Positions 1 through 5,900 are shown, numbered from the stretch's first letter. The stretch is DNA of 6,212 nucleotides from Candidatus Brocadiaceae bacterium (GCA_030018855.1 JASEHG010000118.1:1-6212), one strand, 5' to 3'. Program-made: numbers and translations. Notes: generated by a model from the sequence alone, not told the origin.

Positions 1-28
1 GTGGACAGACCTGAAGGTCTGTCCCTAC
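1..28. repeat. short perfect palindrome (GGACAGACCT / AGGTCTGTCC)
   Basis: Bases 3-12 and 15-24 are perfect 10-base inverted arms separated by GA, followed by CTAC. No T-run follows, so an intrinsic terminator for an upstream gene is unlikely. It looks like one copy of a dispersed palindromic repeat; the left flank is cut by the window edge. Function unknown. Confidence 0.6.
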
Positions 29-37
29 ATCCTCAAA

Positions 38-70
38 TTGCCCAAATGAGGCCCTTTTAGGGTTGGGCAA
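38..70. repeat. inverted repeat TTGCCCAA / TTGGGCAA upstream of the operon promoter
   Basis: Perfect 8-base arms lie at 38-45 and 63-70. A second short pairing, CCC (52-54) with GGG (60-62), stacks on the inside with a bulge on the left side. A related sequence, GATGGGTAAC at 82-91, resembles GTTGGGCAAC at 62-71 in 8 of 10 bases. It could be the terminator stem of an upstream gene, but the only T-run (about 93-97) is over 20 bases away. It could also be an operator or a decayed repeat. The rest of 71-148 is AT-rich and shows no gene. Confidence 0.4.
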
Positions 71-148
71 CAGCCTCTGGAGATGGGTAACATTTTTGGC
101 TTTAATCCTTCAACACACTAAATTAAAAACTTATCCTGGCAAAAGGCG

Positions 149-176
149 TTGACAGAAACTCTTCAAAATGTATAAT
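149..176 (+). promoter_or_regulatory. sigma-70-type promoter for the radical SAM / hyp operon
   Basis: A perfect -35 box TTGACA (149-154) and a perfect -10 box TATAAT (171-176) are separated by 16 bases, one short of the optimum. Transcription would begin near 182-184, giving a leader of about 30 bases before the ATG at 214. It is the only convincing promoter seen in the window, and the genes downstream are tightly packed, so it probably drives the whole set. The near-consensus match suggests strong basal expression, unless the inverted repeat upstream (38-70) binds a regulator. Confidence 0.75.
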
Positions 177-200
177 CTAGTTTTCCAGAAAAGACAAGGC

Positions 201-207
201 AGAGGGG
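201..207 (+). promoter_or_regulatory. ribosome binding site for the radical SAM gene
   Basis: AGAGGGG, purine-rich and close to a Shine-Dalgarno sequence, sits 6 bases before the ATG at 214. This supports that ATG as the start. Confidence 0.7.
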
Positions 208-213
208 AAATAT

Positions 214-1983
214 ATGAAGCTACTCTTAATCTCTCCAGAGCTAAAGGAATCCATTTTTAGTTATTCAAAGAAAGACGTCAGGTCCTTCTGGTTTCCCAGG
301 TTAAGCCTCCCGGTCCTGGCAGCCTTGACCCCACCCGATGTGGAGGTGAGGCTGCTGGACGAGAGCATAGAAAAGATAAACTTTGAAGAGGAGGTAGACC
401 TGGTGGGTATATCGGTAATGACCTTCCTCTCCCCCAGGGCCTACGAGATAGCCAGGGAATTCCGCCAGAGGGGTGTAAAAGTGGTGCTAGGCGGTATCCA
501 CCCCACTGCCGTGCCAGAAGAGGCGAAATTGCACGCCGACAGCGTAGTAGTTGGAGAGGCAGAAGGGCTCTGGCCACGACTCATACAAGACTTTAAGAAT
601 GGAGGGCTAAAACCCTTTTACCGCCAGAACGGACTCCCCTCCCTGGAGAACCTTCCCCACCCCAGGATGGACCTATTAAAGAGAGACGCCTACCTTACCG
701 CTAACTGCCTCCAGGCCTCCAGGGGCTGCCCCTTTGGCTGTGAGTTCTGTTCAGTAACCAACTTCTTCGGTAACACCTACCGCCTCAGGCCCGTAAAAGA
801 CGTAGTAAAGGAACTGGAAAGCATGCCCCCCGGGTACGTCATGTTCCTGGATGACAACATTGCTGGTAACAGGAAATATTCCATGGAGCTCTTTGAGGCC
901 ATCAAACCCTTAGGGCTCGCATGGTCAGGGCAGGCAAGCCTCAAGCTGGCCGACGACCCGGAACTCCTGAAAAAGGCCGCGGAAAGCGGTTGCAAGGGCC
1001 TCTTCTTGGGCATTGAGAGCCTCTCCCAGGAGAACCTGAAGAAGGTAAGAAAGGGCTTTAACAAGGTAGAAAAATATAAGGAGTCCATCAAAAAATTCTT
1101 TGACCACGGGATAAGTATCACGGCGGGGATAATCTTTGGCTTTGACGGAGACGACGAGTCCGTCTTTGAACGTACAGCAGAATTCCTGGAAGAAAACAGG
1201 ATTGCCCTGTCCACCCCAGCCATCCTGACCCCACTACCCGGCACGCCCTTTTACCGCCAGATGGAGAAAGAGGGCAGGATCTTTGACAGGAACATGGCCC
1301 ATTACGATGGCCGTCACGTCACCTTCTACCCGAGGCTCATGTCCCCCGAGACCTTACAAGAGGGTTATTACTGGCTAAACCACCGCCTGTTCTCCATACC
1401 CAGCATCTTTAAGAGGGTAATCAGACCAGCGCAACCTTATCTACTGTCCAGGCTGGGCATCAACTGGACCTTCAGGCGGATGGCCAACCGTGTCCCAAAG
1501 GGGGGCATATCCCCCATCGCCAGGCTCCTCCATCGCATCCAGGGCACCCTCAACTCCTCCTCGGAGGGACTCATCCCCAATACCCCACCAGTGACTGACC
1601 TTACTGCATCTGGACGGCAACCCGCCCCAGTCGGAGACGTCTCAAGCGGCCTCTCCCACCTCCTGCAAAACACCAGAGAGGAGGTCATTGAGAGGATACT
1701 TAGTATTCACACTACCTATGATGAGAAGATTAAGACCATACGTGTCTCCCTGAAAGGGGTACTGGACGAAAAGGTAGCAAAAAAGTTCATAAAGAGGATT
1801 AACAAGATATTAGCCACAGGGGTGGTAGAGGTAGTGGTGGATTGCAAGGAAGTGGTCCTCTTCTCCAGGACTGCCCTGGCTGAACTCCTGAAACTAAAGG
1901 AACTTCAAGAAAAGATAAAGTTTGAGGCCCTTTACCCCCTGGCCCTTAACCCTCCTGGTTCAGGGCTGGCCAAAGGGGACTAA
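214..1983 (+). CDS. B12-binding-domain radical SAM protein with a C-terminal STAS-like domain
   Basis: 589 aa. Residues 1-125 resemble the cobalamin-binding domain of class B radical SAM enzymes, ending in the typical LGGIHPT...VVVGEAEG segment (92-118); no DxHxxG histidine is seen. The radical SAM core follows: CPFGCEFC gives Cys172, Cys176 and Cys179 for the 4Fe-4S cluster, with FLDDNIAG (211-218), LGIESL (265-270), GIIFGFDGDD (305-314) and LTPLPGTPFY (338-347). A DUF4070-like region follows, with DGRHVTFYPRLMSPE at 365-379. Enzymes of this architecture include methylases and other SAM chemistry (hopanoid-type HpnP/HpnR, BchE-like), but the substrate here cannot be named. A low-complexity linker (about 446-485) leads to residues 500-570, which resemble a STAS domain: IRVSLKGVLDEK, then VVEVVVDCKEVVLFSRTALAELLKL. 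The start has a good Shine-Dalgarno sequence. It is the first gene of the operon; any link to hydrogenase maturation is inference. Confidence 0.85.
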   Translation: MKLLLISPELKESIFSYSKKDVRSFWFPRLSLPVLAALTPPDVEVRLLDESIEKINFEEEVDLVGISVMTFLSPRAYEIAREFRQRGVKVVLGGIHPTAVPEEAKLHADSVVVGEAEGLWPRLIQDFKNGGLKPFYRQNGLPSLENLPHPRMDLLKRDAYLTANCLQASRGCPFGCEFCSVTNFFGNTYRLRPVKDVVKELESMPPGYVMFLDDNIAGNRKYSMELFEAIKPLGLAWSGQASLKLADDPELLKKAAESGCKGLFLGIESLSQENLKKVRKGFNKVEKYKESIKKFFDHGISITAGIIFGFDGDDESVFERTAEFLEENRIALSTPAILTPLPGTPFYRQMEKEGRIFDRNMAHYDGRHVTFYPRLMSPETLQEGYYWLNHRLFSIPSIFKRVIRPAQPYLLSRLGINWTFRRMANRVPKGGISPIARLLHRIQGTLNSSSEGLIPNTPPVTDLTASGRQPAPVGDVSSGLSHLLQNTREEVIERILSIHTTYDEKIKTIRVSLKGVLDEKVAKKFIKRINKILATGVVEVVVDCKEVVLFSRTALAELLKLKELQEKIKFEALYPLALNPPGSGLAKGD

Positions 1984-1985
1984 GT

Positions 1986-2036
1986 AGGGGCACGGCGTGC
2001 CGTGCCCTTGCAGGGGATACGTTGCAACGTGCCCCT
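1986..2036. repeat. nested GC-rich palindromes between the radical SAM and TPR genes
   Basis: Outer arms AGGGGCACG (1986-1994) and CGTGCCCCT (2028-2036) are perfect inverted copies. Inside are two further palindromes: GGGCACGGC / GCCGTGCCC (1988-1996 and 1999-2007, loop GT), and ACGTTGCAACGT (2019-2030). The single long stem and the two short stems exclude each other because they share bases. No T-run follows, so this is not a typical intrinsic terminator. It fills nearly the whole intergenic gap and looks like a dispersed palindromic repeat. It could affect mRNA stability or ribosome access. Confidence 0.65.
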
Positions 2037-2054
2037 CCTGGCGTGGCAAAAGGA

Positions 2055-2975
2055 ATGGAAGACAAGGACCGAGACCGCAAGATAGTAGAGATAGTCAAAA
2101 CCTTCCTCCGCTCGGTAGTCCTCTACCGACAGTTCTACAACGATTACCAGAAGGGGACTTTCAGATTTGAGGAAGTCCAGAGGCTTGTAGATGATAAAGG
2201 GCAGTCCCTCTTATTCAACCTAAAAAAGATATGCCACTCCATCTTCAGAGAAAACAACTCCAGCTCCAGTAAGGAACAACTCTTTGACCTGGCCGTGAGT
2301 TCTATCTTCCACGAAGCCATGATTATCCGAGAAAATTGTTACCAGGTAGAGACCTATGGCCCGAAGGCAAAGGCCCTGGAAGGAAAACCCCAGAAAGGCC
2401 CGCATGAAAAGAAGTTCCTTAAAGAGTTAGACCGCACCCTGGAAAGGGCCAAAAAGAGGCTTACGGTGGAGCTCAAGGAGACCAATGCCCTCCTGTCCGA
2501 GACCCTGGAACAGCTAAAAGACTTCATGGCCAGCTACCCTGAAAATGGCCTGCTAATGAGATTCTTCTTAGAGAACGAAAACCTGCTCAAGGAGGTCTTT
2601 GGTCCGGAGGGACTGGAGGGTCTGTTCTCCACTATCTATAAGGAAGGGAGATTGGCGGTACTCCAGACCGCCGCTAAGAGTTATTACGACAGCGGCTATT
2701 ACCAGCAGGCCGCAGACACCATCAAAAAAGCACTGGCCCGCACCACTGACAATGAGACTAGATTCCTCTACTTCTTTTACTCCGGCCTGAGAGATTACTA
2801 CGAAAACAACTATCGTACGGCCCTGGAGAACTTTCAGGCCGCAAAGGGACTGGAGGTGTCCGCCTCAGGCAAAACCACGTCCCATGTGGAGTACCTTAAA
2901 AGAATCAATTCCCTCTCCAGGGCCATACAAGAGACCTCGCAGGAAACGAACAAGGACCTCCAGGGAGTAACGTAG
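2055..2975 (+). CDS. unrecognised protein with coiled-coil and C-terminal TPR-like repeats
   Basis: 306 aa from the ATG at 2055; an in-frame TTG at 2022 would add 11 residues. I do not recognise the family. No signal peptide or membrane segment is seen, so it is probably cytoplasmic. Numbering from the TTG, a helical N-terminal half is followed by a charged, coiled-coil-like stretch at about 127-170. Two TPR-like helical pairs come next, at about 211-240 (AAKSYYDSGYYQQAADTIKKAL) and 245-278 (FYSGLRDYYENNYRTALENFQAAK). This suggests a protein-binding scaffold. The TTG start has AGGGG five bases upstream, but both lie inside the 1986-2036 palindrome. The ATG has AGGA directly against it, which is too close. 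I prefer the ATG, with low certainty. Codons 280-283 (Ser-Ala-Ser-Gly) come from a partial copy of the 15-base palindrome found in hypF and hypD. The stop codon abuts the hypF start with no gap. Confidence 0.7.
   Translation: MEDKDRDRKIVEIVKTFLRSVVLYRQFYNDYQKGTFRFEEVQRLVDDKGQSLLFNLKKICHSIFRENNSSSSKEQLFDLAVSSIFHEAMIIRENCYQVETYGPKAKALEGKPQKGPHEKKFLKELDRTLERAKKRLTVELKETNALLSETLEQLKDFMASYPENGLLMRFFLENENLLKEVFGPEGLEGLFSTIYKEGRLAVLQTAAKSYYDSGYYQQAADTIKKALARTTDNETRFLYFFYSGLRDYYENNYRTALENFQAAKGLEVSASGKTTSHVEYLKRINSLSRAIQETSQETNKDLQGVT
2859..2873. repeat. partial copy of the TCCGCCTCAGGCGGA palindrome inside the TPR gene
   Basis: TCCGCCTCAGGC (2859-2870) matches the first 12 bases of the 15-base palindrome found intact at 3339 and 6125; the last three bases are AAA instead of GGA. 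It is read TCC GCC TCA GGC as Ser-Ala-Ser-Gly, the same frame as the other genic copies. It lies just after the last TPR-like helix, in a likely loop. A 12-base match could be chance, but the shared frame favours a decayed copy. Confidence 0.45.
2962..2967 (+). promoter_or_regulatory. ribosome binding site deciding the hypF start
   Basis: AGGGAG lies in the last codons of the TPR gene, 8 bases before the TTG at 2976. The in-frame ATG at 2991 has only pyrimidine-rich sequence upstream, so the TTG is favoured as the start despite being a rarer start codon. Confidence 0.55.
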
Positions 2976-5510
2976 TTGTCTCCCTCCGGAATGGGCCGTC
3001 CTCCCCTGTCTCTCCCAAGAGTGGAGAGGCGTCTAATCATCACCAGAGGCATCGTCCAGGGAGTAGGCTTCCGTCCCTTTGTCTTCAGGTTAGCCACCCA
3101 CCTCCTCCTCAAGGGTTACGTACAGAACGATACCCACGGCGTCTCCATTGACGTTGAGGGAGAGAGGGAACACCTGGACAGGTTCATCAACTCCATGCTG
3201 GACTCCCCTCCACCCCAGGCCCTTATTGAAGAACTCCACTGGGAGGATCTGCCCCCTCTAGGTTACACCACGTTTGAGATAAAGGATAGTCCGCATAAGC
3301 CTGCCCTGCACCGTTCTGGTACAGGGCCTGCCCTTGAATCCGCCTCAGGCGGAGAAGGGACTGACCTAACCCGCAAAGAGGCACTGGTAGCCCCTGATAT
3401 AGCCACCTGTGAGGAGTGCCTTAAGGAATTCTTTGACCCCGCAGACCGCCGATACCTCTATCCCTTCATCAATTGCAGTCATTGCGGACCACGCTATACC
3501 ATCGCCAGAGACATCCCCTACGACCGGGCCAATACGACTATGGATGCCTTCATTATGTGCCAGGATTGCTCCGGGGAGTATCACGACCCCAGGGACAGGC
3601 GGTTCCATGCCCAACCCAATGCCTGCCCCAAATGCGGCCCACGGTTGAGACTGTTAGACTGCCGTGGGAACGAACTACCAGGGGACGTCCTTGAGCAGGC
3701 CGTAAGCCTCCTTGAAGGTGGCAGGATTCTTGCCATCAAAGGCATAGGAGGTTATCACCTGGCAGTAGATGCCACCCAGTCCCGCGTGGTATCTGAATTG
3801 AGGAATAGGAAACGCCGCTGTGAGAAACCCTTCGCCCTCATGGCCAGAGACCTGGAGGTGGCAAGAAGGCTCTGCCGCATCGGCCCCCAGGAGGCCCAAC
3901 TCCTCCTCTCCGCCAAGAGGCCCATCGTCCTCCTGGAAAAGAGGCCAGGGGCTAAGCTAGCCGAAGGAGTGGCACCAGGTTGCAAGGAATTGGGCATTAT
4001 GCTCCCCTATACACCCTTACATCACTACCTCTTGCGTCACGCTGGAGACCTGTTGGTCATGACCAGTGGAAACGTTACCGACGAGCCAATCGCCTTTGAG
4101 GACTCAGAGGCCCTGGCACGTCTTAGAGACGTTGCCGATTACTTCTTGGTCTCTAACAGACCCATCTTCACCCGCTGTGACGATTCCGTGGTGAGGGCTA
4201 ATCCAGAATTCGGAATGCGGAATTCGGAATGTGGAATTTCGCACTCCGCACCCCGCACTCCGCATTACGCAATCCTTATCAGGAGGGCCAGGGGCTACGC
4301 ACCTTATCCCCTTAGATTAGCCTCTCCGTTCGGGAAGAACGTCCTGGCCTGTGGGGCTATGCTTAAGAATACCTTTTGTATCGGCAAGAAATACCATGCC
4401 TTCCTTAGCCCCCACATCGGAGACCTGGAGAACCTGGAGACCCTGGAGGCCTTCCAGCAGGGCATAGAACGCTTCAAAAAGATGCTCTATCTGGAACCAG
4501 ACATAGTGTCCTACGACATGCACCCCGACTACCTCTCCACCCAGTACGCCCTTGGACTAGAGGACGGTATCTCAAAAATACCTGTACAACACCATCATGC
4601 CCATGTGGTAAGCTGTATGGCCGAGAATGGCCTGGAAGGAGAGGTCATAGGGGTCGCCTTTGATGGCCTGGGCTACGGCGAGGACGGCCATCTCTGGGGA
4701 GGGGAATTCCTCCTGGCAAGCCCCCAAGGCTACCGCCGGGTAGGGCATCTGGAGTACGTCCCCATGCCAGGCGGACAGAAGGCCATAAAGGAGCCCTGGC
4801 GTATGGCCCTCAGCTACCTCTACCACCTTTTTGGAGAGGACTTTCTGAAAATGGACATAGAATTTGTAAGGAGATTGGATAAGGGGAAGTGGCCTACTGT
4901 AAAGGAGATGATGGATAAGAAAACAAACTCACCCCTGACCTCCAGCATGGGGAGGCTCTTTGACGGGGTGTCAGCCCTGCTGGGTATAAGGGGAGTAATA
5001 ACCTACGAGGGCCAGGCCGCCGTTGAACTGGAGCAAATAGCGGACGAAGGGTCTGATACGTCATACCCTTTTGAGCTGAGAGAGGCGGCAGGGGCACAAT
5101 TGGGAGGCGGAGTGCGGAACATCCTGAATGCGGAATGCAGAATGCAGAATGTAGAGTTAAATTCCGCACTCCGTACTCCCCATTCCGCACTCCGCATAGG
5201 CTGGCATGGCCTGTTTGAAGGGATACTCAAAGACCTATGTAAAGGTACACCAACGCCAAAGATTTCGTCCAGGTTTCATTACAGCGTCGCCCTTATGACA
5301 GGAGAGGTCTGTAAGAGGATACGGGAAGAGAGCGGGCAGAAAAGGGTGGTCCTTAGCGGGGGAGTCTTTCAGAACGTCCTCCTCCTGAGGCTCTGTGAGG
5401 GTATCCTTGGCAGGGAGGGATTTGACGTCTATATCCACCACAAGGTGCCCACCAACGATGGTGGCCTCAGCCTGGGCCAGGCAGTAATTGCAGACAGGTG
5501 GCAAAACTGA
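2976..5510 (+). CDS. hypF: carbamoyltransferase HypF, [NiFe]-hydrogenase maturation, enlarged by in-frame repeats
   Basis: 844 aa. HypF uses carbamoyl phosphate and ATP to carbamoylate the C-terminal cysteine of HypE, the precursor of the cyanide ligands of the [NiFe] site. All domains are present. Acylphosphatase-like: GIVQGVGFRPF, with Arg33 and Asn51 matching the family's catalytic pair. Zinc fingers: Cys145/148, 167/170, 195/198, 217/220 with canonical CX2C-X18-CX2C spacing. YrdC-like: about 238-405 (IKGIGGYHLAVDA, KRPIVLL, MTSGNVTDEP). Kae1-like: about 450-844, with metal-binding VQHHHAH (537-543), FDGLGYG (562-568), LSGGVFQN (793-800) and TNDGG (826-830, Asp828). HypF is usually about 750-770 aa. 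Most of the excess lies in three interdomain or loop segments that coincide with repeat DNA: about 110-128, 409-432 and 710-741. No core motif is interrupted, so the protein is probably functional. The start is TTG 2976 (see its ribosome binding site); ATG 2991 is an alternative. Confidence 0.96.
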   Translation: MSPSGMGRPPLSLPRVERRLIITRGIVQGVGFRPFVFRLATHLLLKGYVQNDTHGVSIDVEGEREHLDRFINSMLDSPPPQALIEELHWEDLPPLGYTTFEIKDSPHKPALHRSGTGPALESASGGEGTDLTRKEALVAPDIATCEECLKEFFDPADRRYLYPFINCSHCGPRYTIARDIPYDRANTTMDAFIMCQDCSGEYHDPRDRRFHAQPNACPKCGPRLRLLDCRGNELPGDVLEQAVSLLEGGRILAIKGIGGYHLAVDATQSRVVSELRNRKRRCEKPFALMARDLEVARRLCRIGPQEAQLLLSAKRPIVLLEKRPGAKLAEGVAPGCKELGIMLPYTPLHHYLLRHAGDLLVMTSGNVTDEPIAFEDSEALARLRDVADYFLVSNRPIFTRCDDSVVRANPEFGMRNSECGISHSAPRTPHYAILIRRARGYAPYPLRLASPFGKNVLACGAMLKNTFCIGKKYHAFLSPHIGDLENLETLEAFQQGIERFKKMLYLEPDIVSYDMHPDYLSTQYALGLEDGISKIPVQHHHAHVVSCMAENGLEGEVIGVAFDGLGYGEDGHLWGGEFLLASPQGYRRVGHLEYVPMPGGQKAIKEPWRMALSYLYHLFGEDFLKMDIEFVRRLDKGKWPTVKEMMDKKTNSPLTSSMGRLFDGVSALLGIRGVITYEGQAAVELEQIADEGSDTSYPFELREAAGAQLGGGVRNILNAECRMQNVELNSALRTPHSALRIGWHGLFEGILKDLCKGTPTPKISSRFHYSVALMTGEVCKRIREESGQKRVVLSGGVFQNVLLLRLCEGILGREGFDVYIHHKVPTNDGGLSLGQAVIADRWQN
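3304..3326. repeat. inverted repeat CCCTGCACC / GGTACAGGG inside hypF
   Basis: Arms at 3304-3312 and 3318-3326 match in 8 of 9 positions with a 5-base loop. It lies just before the 15-base palindrome at 3339, in the linker between the acylphosphatase and zinc-finger domains. Together the two elements encode most of an unusually long linker (residues about 110-128). Confidence 0.4.
3339..3353. repeat. 15-base palindrome TCCGCCTCAGGCGGA inside hypF
   Basis: An exact copy of the sequence at 6125-6139 in hypD. It forms a 7-base-pair stem around one central base and is read as Ser-Ala-Ser-Gly-Gly (residues 122-126) in the linker between the acylphosphatase and zinc-finger domains, where added residues should be harmless. 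Confidence 0.75.
4206..4270. repeat. 7-base-period inverted repeat inserted in frame in hypF (copy 1)
   Basis: The left arm is built from GGAATGC-like units, and the right arm from their approximate complement, CCGCACT/CCGCATT units, so the whole folds into an imperfect hairpin of about 65 bases. It is translated through residues about 410-432, including GMRNSECG and RTPHYA. It sits between the conserved DDSVVR end of the YrdC-like domain and the RRARGYAP segment that normally follows within a few residues. Exact borders are uncertain by several bases. Confidence 0.8.
5108..5199. repeat. 7-base-period inverted repeat inserted in frame in hypF (copy 2)
   Basis: A second, longer copy of the element at 4206-4270. 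GGAATGC-like units (about 5125-5153) run into a central TTAAATT, followed by CCGCACT/CCGTACT/CCGCACT units (5164-5196). It is translated as residues about 711-741, including NAECRMQN and SALRTPHSALR, between YPFELRE and the FEGILKDL helix of the Kae1-like domain. The right arm is read in the same phase as in copy 1, giving SAPRTPH and SALRTPH. Confidence 0.8.
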
Positions 5511-5513
5511 TTG

Positions 5514-5528
5514 TCCGCCTAAGGCGGA
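5514..5528. repeat. intergenic palindrome TCCGCCTAAGGCGGA after hypF
   Basis: It differs from the genic copies at 3339 and 6125 by one base at the centre. That base turns the TCA codon of the genic copies into TAA, a stop in the frame used there. It begins 3 bases after the hypF stop codon. The stem is GC-rich but followed by only a weak AT-rich tract, so a terminator role is doubtful. Confidence 0.65.
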
Positions 5529-5575
5529 TTAAACTTTTGACTCTTAAACCCTTAAACTCTTAAACTTTTGAACTC
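5529..5575. repeat. TTAAAC short-period direct repeat between hypF and hypC
   Basis: TTAAAC starts at 5529, 5544, 5552 and 5560, spaced 15, 8 and 8 bases. The longer unit TTAAACTTTTGA(A)CTC occurs at 5529-5543 and 5560-5575. The tract occupies nearly all of the space before hypC and leaves that gene without an obvious Shine-Dalgarno sequence. Confidence 0.7.
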
Positions 5576-5582
5576 TATAGAT

Positions 5583-5789
5583 ATGTGCCTTGGCGTGCCT
5601 ATGAAGGTAGTAGAGTTAGACCCACCTGTGGGAGAGTTGGGGGGCTTAAGGTGCAGGATAAACCTGTCTCTACTGGACAGTGCCTCGGTGGGGGATTACG
5701 TCATCGTCCATGCAGGCTACGCCATAGAGAAACTGGAAGAGGAGGTGGCCCAACAGACCCTTAAGCTCATGCAGGATTTAGACCATTGA
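5583..5789 (+). CDS. hypC: hydrogenase maturation chaperone HypC
   Basis: 68 aa, the usual HypC length. HypC is a small OB-fold chaperone that binds HypD and the Fe(CN)2CO unit, then delivers it to the hydrogenase large subunit. The protein begins MCLGVPMKV, the family signature, with the essential Cys at position 2. This fixes the start at ATG 5583, since the in-frame TTG at 5568 would bury that cysteine five residues further in. The rest is also typical: INLSLLDSASVGDYVIVHAGYAIEKLEEEVAQQTLKLM. No good Shine-Dalgarno sequence precedes it; the upstream bases are the TTAAAC repeat, so translation may depend on coupling or be weak. The order hypF-hypC-hypD supports the assignment. Confidence 0.96.
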   Translation: MCLGVPMKVVELDPPVGELGGLRCRINLSLLDSASVGDYVIVHAGYAIEKLEEEVAQQTLKLMQDLDH

Positions 5790-5798
5790 GTTTGATAG

Positions 5799-5865
5799 AC
5801 AGCAGGTAGTATAGGGCAGGTAATACGCACTAAATCTTACTGCCTACTGCCTACTCCTTACTGTT
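5799..5865. repeat. imperfect inverted repeat with CTACTGC period, downstream of hypC
   Basis: The right arm (5836-5865) contains ACTGCCTACTGCCTACTCCTTACTG, a 7-base-period tract given here by its units CTACTGC and CTACTCC. The left arm (5799-5826) is a rough complement (AGCAGGTAGT...GGGCAGGTAA). The loop is about 10 bases. It has the same design as the hypF elements but a different unit, and it lies only in non-coding DNA. It might act as a weak transcript-stabilising hairpin. Confidence 0.6.
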
Positions 5866-5871
5866 ATTTAA

Positions 5872-5897
5872 GCCATGAAATACATGACAGAGTTCAG
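5872..5897 (+). pseudogene. detached duplicate of the hypD start
   Basis: These 26 bases match 6044-6069, the real hypD start, in 22 positions; all four differences are transitions. They encode MKYMTEF against MRYMTEF in hypD. The offset of 172 bases is not a multiple of three, so reading on from here does not enter hypD: the frame runs 64 codons through hairpin DNA and stops at 6067-6069, inside the hypD start region. No Shine-Dalgarno sequence precedes it. It is most likely a dead remnant. Confidence 0.65.
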
Positions 5898-5900
5898 TAG

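Noticed and set aside
780..790. CCGCCTCAGGC in the radical SAM gene, matching part of the 15-base palindrome
   Set aside because: It is read in a different frame (TAC CGC CTC AGG CCC) and encodes the conserved YRLRP segment of this enzyme family, so the match is probably chance.
613..1261. A 16-base identical sequence (CCCTTTTACCGCCAGA) at 613-628 and 1246-1261
   Set aside because: Both encode PFYRQ in the same frame at positions where the family commonly has such residues; shared codon preference explains it better than a repeat.
1988..2007. GC-rich hairpin after the radical SAM gene as an intrinsic terminator
   Set aside because: No T-run follows it, and the downstream genes have no promoter of their own.
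4420..4450. Internal CCTGGAGA repetition in hypF
   Set aside because: It encodes the conserved IGDLENLETLEAF segment of HypF, so it reflects protein sequence rather than inserted DNA.
4206..5199. The hypF repeats as a CRISPR array
   Set aside because: The units are 7 bases long, adjacent and arranged as inverted arms inside a coding region, with no spacers.
4894..5230. Overlapping minus-strand open frames across hypF
   Set aside because: They are open because the hypF repeat units lack stops on both strands and the flanking codon bias keeps stops rare; the + strand carries conserved HypF motifs.
5537..5565. TTGACT with TTAAAC 17 bases later as a promoter for hypC
   Set aside because: The -10 match is only 3 of 6, and both boxes belong to the TTAAAC short-period repeat, so the resemblance arises from the repeat.
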